A stretch of DNA of 6,439 bases, from positions 1 through 6,439 of the forward strand of contig JAODMA010000170.1 of assembly GCA_025464545.1 (NCBI GenBank), read 5' to 3'. The notes under the pieces are model-generated. The model was not told the DNA's origin, searched no databases, and saw only the letters and a program-made list of their open reading frames with translations. This document shows positions 1 to 5,234 of the stretch, piece by piece. Each line of letters starts with the position of its first letter. The stretch's first letter is position 1. This DNA is from Arthrobacter sp. (GTDB lineage: Bacteria > Actinomycetota > Actinomycetes > Actinomycetales > Micrococcaceae). The position numbers were made by a program, and so were the translations under genes.

Positions 1-536
1 GGGGAGTCCTCGCCGATCTCCAGCCAGTGCTCGATCAGCATGCCGAACGGTGTGCCCCAGTCGCCGATATGGTTCTGCCGGATAACGGTGTCCCCCAGCG
101 CCTCGAGCACCTTGACGAGGCTGTCGCCCACGACGGTGGTGCGCAGGTGCCCGACGTGCATCTCCTTCGCCACGTTGGGCGAGGAATAGTCGACGACAAC
201 GCGCCGTGGCTCCCGGGCCGGCCCGGCCGGCGCTGCGGCGCCGGCCGCGCCGGTGGCCTCGTCGTTGAGCAGCTCCTCGATCCAGGTCCCGTCGAAGGTC
301 AGGTTGATGAAGCCCGGACCGGAAATCTCGACGGCGGTGCAGATGCCGTCCAGGTCCAGTGCGTCGACGATTTTCGCGGCGGCATCCCGGGGCGGCACCC
401 CGACTTTCTTGGCCAGCGCCATGGCGGCGTTAATCTGGATGTCCGCAAACTGCGAGGGCCGGACCACCGGATCCGTGCTGCGGTACTCTTCGCCGAACGC
501 GCTGGCAATCGCTGCCTGGACTCTGGGGACAACCAT
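1..536 (-). CDS. argS: Arginyl-tRNA synthetase, N-terminal part (truncated by window edge)
   Basis: Class I aminoacyl-tRNA synthetase that charges tRNA-Arg with arginine in the cytoplasm. Reading from the ATG at 536, 178 codons are visible and the frame is open to the left edge. Residues 1-85 form the N-terminal tRNA-binding domain, with FADIQINAAMALAKK at 30-44 and GPGFINLTF at 73-81. An Ala-rich linker follows (about 95-108), then the catalytic start: VVVDYSSPNVAKEMHVGH (113-130), where HVGH is the class I HIGH signature, and RQNHIGDWGTPFGMLIEHW (153-171). The KMSKS loop and anticodon-binding domain lie outside the window. In-frame alternative starts are GTG 554 and TTG 563; a stop at 573-575 limits the frame. 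No Shine-Dalgarno sequence precedes any of them, which fits a leaderless or near-leaderless mRNA. It lies 71 bp behind phoX on the same strand with no functional link. The sequence is the DYSSPNVAKEMHVGH type, not the SANPTGPIHIGG type I associate with actinobacterial housekeeping ArgRS, so it may be a second copy. Confidence 0.95.
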   Translation of the reverse strand, partial: MVVPRVQAAIASAFGEEYRSTDPVVRPSQFADIQINAAMALAKKVGVPPRDAAAKIVDALDLDGICTAVEISGPGFINLTFDGTWIEELLNDEATGAAGAAAPAGPAREPRRVVVDYSSPNVAKEMHVGHLRTTVVGDSLVKVLEALGDTVIRQNHIGDWGTPFGMLIEHWLEIGEDS

Positions 537-545
537 TTCGGCCGG

Positions 546-551
546 ATTATT
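546..551 (-). promoter_or_regulatory. Possible -10 element for argS
   Basis: On the minus strand AATAAT occupies 551-546 in an AT-rich island between phoX and argS, which stands out in this GC-rich window. Initiation would fall about 7 bases downstream, near 539, almost at the ATG (536), giving a leaderless or near-leaderless transcript. A second candidate, TAATTT at 567-562, would place initiation at about the alternative GTG 554. No convincing -35 box is seen. This is an inference from spacing only. Confidence 0.3.
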
Positions 552-584
552 CACACTGTTCAAATTAGCAGTTCAGCCCGGTCC

Positions 585-618
585 CCGACGCCCGTGGTGC
601 CGCCCGGTCAGGCGTCGG
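585..618 (-). terminator. Hairpin straddling the phoX stop codon (possible weak terminator)
   Basis: CCGACGCC (minus strand 618-611) and GGCGTCGG (592-585) form a perfect 8-bp, GC-rich stem with an 18-base loop that contains the phoX stop codon. No T-run follows (next bases are GGACCGGGCT), so this is not a classical intrinsic terminator. It could be a U-less actinobacterial terminator or an mRNA-stabilising 3' structure between phoX and argS. Confidence 0.35.
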
Positions 619-2692
619 TGCGGAAGACCTGCACTACCGACGGGCGGGGGGCGCGGGCCTGGCCCGGCGCGGGCGTCGTGCCGGCCGCGACGTAATCCGG
701 GAAGAAGGACAGCTGCGCGTCGAACGAGCCGTCCTCGCCCGGGTGCTGCACGGAGACGAACACGGAGCGTTCCTCGTCGCGGATGATGGGCCCGCAGGTT
801 TCACCGTCGCGCGGGACCGCGAGGAACTGCTCCACCCGGCCGCGCTCGGCGCCGCCGAGGGTGACCTTGAACAGCCCATCCGCCTTGCCGATGCCTGACG
901 GGGCGCCGTCGGTGGAGATCCAGAGGTTGCCGACGGAGTCGAACGCGAGATTGTCCGGGCAGGAGATGGGCGAGACCTGGTCCACCGGGAAGCCGGAGAA
1001 GTAGGTGACATCGCCCTGGGAGGGATCGCCGCACACCATCAGGAGGTTCCAGGTAAAGGCCGTGGAGGTCTGGTCGCCGGTCTCGGTGATTTCGACGATG
1101 TGGCCGTCACGGTTGTTGTTGCGGGGGTTGACCTCGGTGGCGCCCTCCTTGCCGAAGTTGCCGCGGTCCGAGTTGTTGGTGCAGGCGACGTAGACCTTGC
1201 GGGTGTGGAGGCTCGCTTCGACGTCCTCGCAGCGGTCCATCTTGGTGGGGCCGACCTTGTCCGCGGCCAGGCGCGTGTACACAAGGACTTCCTCGACCGA
1301 CATCCCCGCCACCGCGGACTTGCCGTCCACCACCAGCGGCAGCCACTGGCCGGTGCCGTCGAAGCCGCCGTCGGAGGGGACGGTGCCGGTGCCGTCGACC
1401 TGGAACGCCGGGGAGCTGCCCGCGAACTTGGCAACATACAGGTTGCCCTCTGCCAGGAGGGTCATGTTGTGCGTGCGGTCGCCTTCGCGGTACTTGTTCT
1501 TGGAGACGAACTTGTAGAGGTAGTCGAAGCGCTCGTCGTCGCCCGAGTAAGCCACCACCTGGCCGGATTCCGCCACGATGACGTTGGCGCCCTCATGCTT
1601 GAAGCGGCCAAGGGCGGAGTGCTTCTTCGGCGTGGAGGCCGGATCGAAGGGGTCCACCTCCACGATCCAGCCGAAGCGGTTGGCCTCGTTCTCGTAGCCG
1701 GGGTTGTTGGTGTTGAACCGCGGATCATCGATTTCCCACTGCCGCGCGGTGGGCTGGTTGGTCAGCCCGTAGCGCTTGTCCGACGCGGAGGTTCCGGGGG
1801 AGACGAAGTAGCCGTTGAAGTTTTCCTCGCCGGAGAGGATGGTGCCCCAGGGGGTGGTGCCACCGGAACAGTTGCCCAACGTTCCGCGGATGGAGCGCCC
1901 GGCCGGGTCGGCGACGGTCCGGACCAGGGCCGAGCCGGCAACCGGGCCGGTCAGTTCGTAGGTGGTGTCGTTGAGGTAGCGGCGGTTGAGCCTGGCGCCC
2001 TTGACGTAGTTCCACGGCTGGTTCTTGTTCCGGCGTTCCAGCTCCACGACGGTCAGGCCGTGCGCGGCGGCGGCCACGGCACGGACCTCGGCCGCGGGGA
2101 GCGAGGGCGGGAACATGATGGTCTCATTGGTGTATTCGTGGTTGGCGAAGAGCACCGCGCGGCGGCCCTTGCTGCCCGGGATCTCGAGGATGTCCGTGTA
2201 GTCGTTGTTGTAGCCGAACTGCCGTGCCTGGGCTGCGGCGCTCTGGTGGTTGAGGTCAAAGTCCGGTGCATCGTTGAAGAGCGGATCGCCCCAGCGGATC
2301 ACCGGCCGCCAACCGAATCCTGCCGGGACGGTGAACGCGTCGACGGCGGCGTCCACCGGGGCGATGGCCGTGAAAGTGAGCTTGGACCGGCCGAAGCCGT
2401 TCCTGGCGGCGGCAGCGAGGCCCGGACCGCCGTCGGCCGCCGCTGACTCCGCCGAGGCCAGGGCACCGCCGAACGCCACGGCGAGGGCTCCCGCGGCGCC
2501 GAAGCCGAGGACGGCGCGGCGGGACATGGTGGCGGACGCGATGTCACGGAAGTATTCGTCGGAGCTGGTGTTGCAGACTTCGCCGGAGCAGGCGTTATCG
2601 CACTTCAGCGCGCAGGTGACGGCGCTGCGCTTGCCTTTGGTGTGGCCGAGCATGGGGAGCAGGGTGAACTTGCGGCCGGGTATGACGGACAT
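608..2692 (-). CDS. phoX: PhoX-family (DUF839) Tat-exported alkaline phosphatase
   Basis: A 694-residue PhoX-family phosphatase, expected to release phosphate from organic phosphoesters outside the cytoplasmic membrane using an iron-calcium cofactor. The twin-arginine signal SRRAVLGFG lies at 57-65, followed by an Ala/Gly-rich hydrophobic stretch to about 80 and a plausible cleavage region near ASA (79-81). Family blocks in order: FANHEYTNE (182-190); GNCSGGTTPWGT (273-284), whose Cys274 matches the iron-ligand Cys of characterised PhoX; SGEENFNGYF (287-296); GRFKHEGA (362-369); YSGDDERFDYLYKF (382-395); GPTKMDRCEDVE (481-492); SCPDNLAFD (577-585); and a C-terminal APRPSVVQVF. The ATG at 2692 is supported by GGAAGG 6 bases upstream. 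The internal ATG at 2527 (Met56) would give a textbook short Tat signal but has no Shine-Dalgarno sequence and would discard a 55-residue leader carrying Cys27, 31, 35 and 40. A PHO-box-like repeat upstream suggests phosphate control. Substrate range (phosphomonoester or diester) cannot be read from sequence. Confidence 0.93.
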   Translation of the reverse strand: MSVIPGRKFTLLPMLGHTKGKRSAVTCALKCDNACSGEVCNTSSDEYFRDIASATMSRRAVLGFGAAGALAVAFGGALASAESAAADGGPGLAAAARNGFGRSKLTFTAIAPVDAAVDAFTVPAGFGWRPVIRWGDPLFNDAPDFDLNHQSAAAQARQFGYNNDYTDILEIPGSKGRRAVLFANHEYTNETIMFPPSLPAAEVRAVAAAAHGLTVVELERRNKNQPWNYVKGARLNRRYLNDTTYELTGPVAGSALVRTVADPAGRSIRGTLGNCSGGTTPWGTILSGEENFNGYFVSPGTSASDKRYGLTNQPTARQWEIDDPRFNTNNPGYENEANRFGWIVEVDPFDPASTPKKHSALGRFKHEGANVIVAESGQVVAYSGDDERFDYLYKFVSKNKYREGDRTHNMTLLAEGNLYVAKFAGSSPAFQVDGTGTVPSDGGFDGTGQWLPLVVDGKSAVAGMSVEEVLVYTRLAADKVGPTKMDRCEDVEASLHTRKVYVACTNNSDRGNFGKEGATEVNPRNNNRDGHIVEITETGDQTSTAFTWNLLMVCGDPSQGDVTYFSGFPVDQVSPISCPDNLAFDSVGNLWISTDGAPSGIGKADGLFKVTLGGAERGRVEQFLAVPRDGETCGPIIRDEERSVFVSVQHPGEDGSFDAQLSFFPDYVAAGTTPAPGQARAPRPSVVQVFRTDA

Positions 2693-2698
2693 GGGAGA

Positions 2699-2704
2699 CC
2701 TTCC
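2699..2704 (-). promoter_or_regulatory. phoX ribosome binding site
   Basis: GGAAGG on the minus strand, 6 bases before the ATG at 2692. It decides the start in favour of the long N-terminus over the internal ATG at 2527, which is preceded by CCGCCACC with no purine-rich stretch. Confidence 0.7.
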
Positions 2705-2730
2705 ATGGGTGGGATGTGCCCGCCCACCGT

Positions 2731-2761
2731 GTCAGCCGTTCCCGTCGCGGGGCCGTCAGCC
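2731..2761. repeat. Short direct repeat in the phoX leader
   Basis: GTCAGCC occurs at 2731-2737 and again at 2755-2761 (plus strand), 24 bp apart, within the 77-bp gap between menC and phoX. Both copies continue into a G/C-rich context. It may belong to a regulatory region or be chance; its right copy overlaps the PHO-box-like element. Confidence 0.25.
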
Positions 2762-2780
2762 AGATGAAGTTACGGTGAAC
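2759..2780 (-). promoter_or_regulatory. PHO-box-like PhoP operator upstream of phoX
   Basis: On the minus strand two adjacent 11-base units, GTTCACCGTAA (2780-2770) and CTTCATCTGGC (2769-2759), share the core TTCAYC at exactly one helical turn. This matches the direct-repeat-unit architecture described for PhoP boxes in Streptomyces (consensus near GGTTCAYYYRG). The element ends 66 bases before the phoX ATG. The first unit uses the last codons of menC, including its stop. I could not assign a -10 box downstream with confidence. The gene it faces, a phosphatase, is the expected kind of Pho regulon member. Confidence 0.55.
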
Positions 2781-3837
2781 TCTCCAGCGACTTTACGAAG
2801 TGTGCGTGGACCCGGCACAACCGGTCCAGCCACCAGTCCCGGCGCTCCGGGGCCGCGGCATGCGCGGCCAGGAGTGCCGGGTCAGCCGATACCTCGCGGA
2901 GCCGGATGGCGCCGTCGTCGGGGACCAGCGGGTCCCGGGTGACGTCGGCCGCCAGCAGGGACACGGTCCCCAGCCCGCACGCGTACGGCAGTTCCGGGAG
3001 GGCGGCTGCGAGCGCCAGCCCCGCGCGGATCCCCACGGAGGTGTCCAGGGCGGAGCTGACGACGGCGGGGAGCCCGGCCTGCGCCACGATGTCCAGGGCA
3101 CGGCGCACTCCCCCGAGCGGCGCCACCTTCACGACGATCAGATCCGCGGCTCCGGCACGCGCCACCTTGAGCGGGTCCTCCTCCTTGCGTACGCTCTCGT
3201 CCGCGGCAATGAGCAGGGGGATCCCCGCGTCGCGCAGCCGGCGCCGCACTTCGGCGAGGCCGGCAATCCCAGGCACCGGCTGTTCGGCGTATTCGAGACC
3301 GAGGGTGGAGAGCCGGGTCAGCGCCTCGATGGCTTCCGGGACGTTCCAGCCGCCGTTGGCGTCCACCCGGATCATGGCATCGGGCAAGGCCTCCCGAACC
3401 GCGGCGACGCGGGAAAGGTCCTCCGCCAGGCTCTGGCCGCGCTCGGCGACCTTGACCTTGACGGCGTCCGCGCGGCCGAACCGGGCCAGGATCTCCGGCA
3501 CGCGGTCCGCGGAAACCGCGGGGACAGTGGCGTTGACCGGGATGCTGGCCCGCAGCGGCGCGGGAAACCCCTGCCAGCCGGCCTCGACGGCGGAGGCGAG
3601 CCAGCGGGAAGCCTCTGCGGCGCCGTATTCCGGGAAGGGGCAGAATTCGCCCCAGCCCAGCGGTCCCCGCAGCAGCAAGGCTTCGCGCTGCAGGATGCCG
3701 CGGAATTTCACCCGCATCGGCAAACTCACTACGTGGGCGACGGCAAGGAGTTCGTCCAGCTCAGGGAGCTGCCCTGGACGGGACGGGGCTGGCCCCGGGG
3801 GGAAATCCGGAGAGTGCCGGGACGAATGGCTGAGCAT
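2770..3837 (-). CDS. menC: o-Succinylbenzoate synthase (enolase superfamily)
   Basis: A 355-residue cytoplasmic enolase-superfamily enzyme that dehydrates SHCHC to o-succinylbenzoate in menaquinone synthesis. Visible catalytic set: the KxK pair K127-V-K129; metal ligands D159 (RVDANGGW, 157-164), E185 (AEQPV, 184-188) and D213 (AADES, 211-215); and the second base K237 (VVKVAPLGG, 235-243). SSALDTSVGI (261-270) closes the barrel active site. The capping domain includes GWGEFCPFPEY (61-71). Residues 1-22 are Ser/Pro-rich and precede the conserved-looking LPELDELL, so the true start may be slightly internal, but no ATG or GTG lies near that point; a stop at 3847-3849 prevents extension. Shine-Dalgarno is poor. 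It sits 19 bp behind the GH32 gene, so co-transcription is likely. No other men gene is in the window. Some family members act as N-succinylamino acid racemases; that activity cannot be excluded from sequence. Confidence 0.92.
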   Translation of the reverse strand: MLSHSSRHSPDFPPGPAPSRPGQLPELDELLAVAHVVSLPMRVKFRGILQREALLLRGPLGWGEFCPFPEYGAAEASRWLASAVEAGWQGFPAPLRASIPVNATVPAVSADRVPEILARFGRADAVKVKVAERGQSLAEDLSRVAAVREALPDAMIRVDANGGWNVPEAIEALTRLSTLGLEYAEQPVPGIAGLAEVRRRLRDAGIPLLIAADESVRKEEDPLKVARAGAADLIVVKVAPLGGVRRALDIVAQAGLPAVVSSALDTSVGIRAGLALAAALPELPYACGLGTVSLLAADVTRDPLVPDDGAIRLREVSADPALLAAHAAAPERRDWWLDRLCRVHAHFVKSLESSP

Positions 3838-3856
3838 CTTGTCACTCTACCGGGGG

Positions 3857-5095
3857 CTAGGACTGGTCCGGCTGCCGCAGTTCCCAGACATCAGCCGAGG
3901 CGCCATGCGGCAATTCCAGCTGCCACGCCTCATCCGGGCCGGGGTAAGCACGGACTGTCGTGGGCACAGAACGGTGGTGGTATGCCTCCACGATCGAGGC
4001 GTCTACGAAGATCCGGAATTCGTCGCCGCCGGCCACTTCCTGGGTGAACACCGTGCGCTGTCCCCGCGCCGAGCCCAGGACGAGCCGGATCCGGCCCTCG
4101 CCCCCGGTGACGTGTGCCTCGGCATACCCGGGCAGGGCCAGGGTTCCGGCGACTCCGGCGTACAGTCGCGCGCCGCGGTATGCCTGGAGTTCTGCCGCCG
4201 GCTCCACGGCGAGCGCGCCGCCGTGGACGGAGAGCTGCCGCGGAAACGTCAGGATGCCGGCCCAGCCGGCGTCGTCCGTCTGCTCCTGGCTGCGTCCCGG
4301 CCGCTCCCCGCCGCCCGCCGCTTCCGGCGACCAGCCCCACAGCAGGGTCCGCTGCGGCAGCGGCAGGATCTGCGGCGCATAGAATTCCCGGCCCAGATCC
4401 GCCCTTCCTCCCGTTTCCGGGGCGAAGACCGGGAGGCCGACGAGCCCGGGGACGACCGCACCGAGGAGATAACCGACGCCGTTGCCGTGTTCGTGGAGGT
4501 CCCCGGAGAGCCACAAGGAAGCCATCAGCAGCCAGGTCTCGGCTCCGGAGGAATCCGGGACGCGGACCAGTTGGGGGCACTCCCAGATCTCCGCGGGTAG
4601 GTGCCTGTCCGCGAGCGGATGGTCGGAGCTGAACCAGATCCCTTCATACTTCCAGTTCCCGAGATCGTCCACCCCGTAGAGCAGGACCGCGGCCCGGCCC
4701 GATGCCAACCCGGCTCCCTGGAGAGCGTAACGCCGGCCCTGGAAGTGGAAGATGAAAGCGTCCCGGACCGCGGTGACCTGAGGGTCCGGGGGCATACCGG
4801 CAGCCACGTGGTTGTCCTGCATCCAGGTCTCCAGGTTCCTGGAGCCGAGGGCGTCCGGCCCATCGGGCTGCGGACTGAGCGCTACCGGTTCTTCGGTCCA
4901 ACGGACCAGGTCCGGCGAGCTCAGGTGTCCCCGGCGGATACCATGGTGGCGTGCCGCGTCCGGGTTGTACTGGAAGAAGACGTGGTAGCGGCCGTCGACG
5001 TAACTCAGGCCGTTCGGATCATTGATCCAGCCCTTCGCGGGCCGGGGATGGAAGCGGGGAAAGGCGGGGTCCGGGTGATTCGCCACGGTGTCCAT
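3857..5095 (-). CDS. Glycoside hydrolase family 32 protein, internally shortened
   Basis: GH32 (beta-fructosidase/sucrose-6-phosphate hydrolase/levanase type), 412 residues from ATG 5095; GTG 5101 would add two. No signal peptide, so cytoplasmic. Recognised blocks: GWINDPNGL (22-30) with nucleophile D26; YHVFFQYNPD (37-46); RDAF (111-114) at the RDP position, keeping the stabilising Asp112; EIWECPQLV (169-177) with acid/base E172; FYAPQILPLPQRTLLWGW (238-255); and the C-terminal sandwich block FRIFVDASIVEAY (360-372). Oddities: the Trp usual in the WGH block is Arg (RRGH, 54-57); RDP is RDA; and the SGSA/CWTG-YTG segment normally before RDP is absent, with G84 running directly into SRNLETW. 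The nucleophile-to-RDP-Asp distance is 86, against about 121 in Thermotoga invertase (from memory). The family fold is clear, but activity on fructosides is doubtful. First gene of a likely pair with menC; the promoter suggests a leaderless mRNA. Confidence 0.88.
   Translation of the reverse strand: MDTVANHPDPAFPRFHPRPAKGWINDPNGLSYVDGRYHVFFQYNPDAARHHGIRRGHLSSPDLVRWTEEPVALSPQPDGPDALGSRNLETWMQDNHVAAGMPPDPQVTAVRDAFIFHFQGRRYALQGAGLASGRAAVLLYGVDDLGNWKYEGIWFSSDHPLADRHLPAEIWECPQLVRVPDSSGAETWLLMASLWLSGDLHEHGNGVGYLLGAVVPGLVGLPVFAPETGGRADLGREFYAPQILPLPQRTLLWGWSPEAAGGGERPGRSQEQTDDAGWAGILTFPRQLSVHGGALAVEPAAELQAYRGARLYAGVAGTLALPGYAEAHVTGGEGRIRLVLGSARGQRTVFTQEVAGGDEFRIFVDASIVEAYHHRSVPTTVRAYPGPDEAWQLELPHGASADVWELRQPDQS
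4829..4844. repeat. Perfect 16-bp inverted repeat inside the GH32 gene
   Basis: CTCCAGG-TT-CCTGGAG (plus strand) is a 7-bp inverted repeat with a 2-base centre. It lies at codons 84-89 of the GH32 gene, at the point where the expected substrate-binding segment is missing. Adjacent CCTGGA is repeated in tandem (minus strand CCTGGAG-A-CCTGGAT). Confidence 0.6.
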
Positions 5096-5101
5096 GGCCA
5101 C

Positions 5102-5131
5102 ACACTACCCGCGCCCAAGTTGGCCGGTCAC
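5102..5131 (-). promoter_or_regulatory. Leaderless promoter for GH32-menC
   Basis: Minus strand: -35-like GTGACC (5131-5126, 4 of 6 to TTGACA), an 18-base spacer, and -10 TAGTGT (5107-5102, fits TANNNT). Counting 7 bases from the last T of the -10 puts initiation at 5095, the A of the GH32 ATG. No Shine-Dalgarno sequence precedes this ATG, consistent with a leaderless mRNA as is common in actinobacteria. This argues for ATG 5095 over GTG 5101. Confidence 0.45.
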
Positions 5132-5138
5132 GGCCGTG
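5129..5138. promoter_or_regulatory. 10-bp palindrome overlapping the GH32 -35 box (possible operator)
   Basis: CACGGCCGTG is a perfect palindrome in the divergent intergenic region between GH32 and PAP2 genes, overlapping the proposed -35 hexamer at 5126-5131. Position suits a repressor site, but short GC palindromes are common in such DNA, and no regulator gene is adjacent. Confidence 0.25.
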
Positions 5139-5180
5139 CCGGGCGGAACCAGGGCGCGACCTCCCTTCTGGAGCGCCCGC

Positions 5181-5212
5181 TTGGCACAGGCCGGCCTCAG
5201 GCGCCGCATAAA
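5181..5212 (+). promoter_or_regulatory. Possible promoter for the PAP2 gene
   Basis: TTGGCA (5181-5186) and CATAAA (5207-5212) resemble -35 and -10 boxes, but the 20-base spacer is long; TAAAGT at 5209-5214 is an alternative -10. Initiation would be near 5219-5221, giving a leader of about 14 bases before ATG 5235. This is the only AT-rich patch upstream of the gene. Confidence 0.25.
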
Positions 5213-5234
5213 GTTCTGTGGGAACCTGATAGTG

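Noticed and set aside
1100..2446. Long plus-strand open frame (448 codons) opposite phoX
   Set aside because: It is antisense to a clearly recognised PhoX protein, has no family motif, and such frames are expected opposite GC-rich actinobacterial genes.
2800..4600. Overlapping plus-strand open frames (415 and 564 codons) opposite menC and GH32
   Set aside because: Low-complexity Arg/Pro/Ala/Gly-rich translations crossing two real genes and their junction; no motif or ribosome binding site.
5088..5234. N-terminal extension of the PAP2 protein from GTG 5088
   Set aside because: It would overlap the GH32 start, and its Pro/Arg-rich residues do not look like a signal peptide or PAP2 sequence. 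ATG 5235 begins directly before the polar N-terminus and first membrane span.
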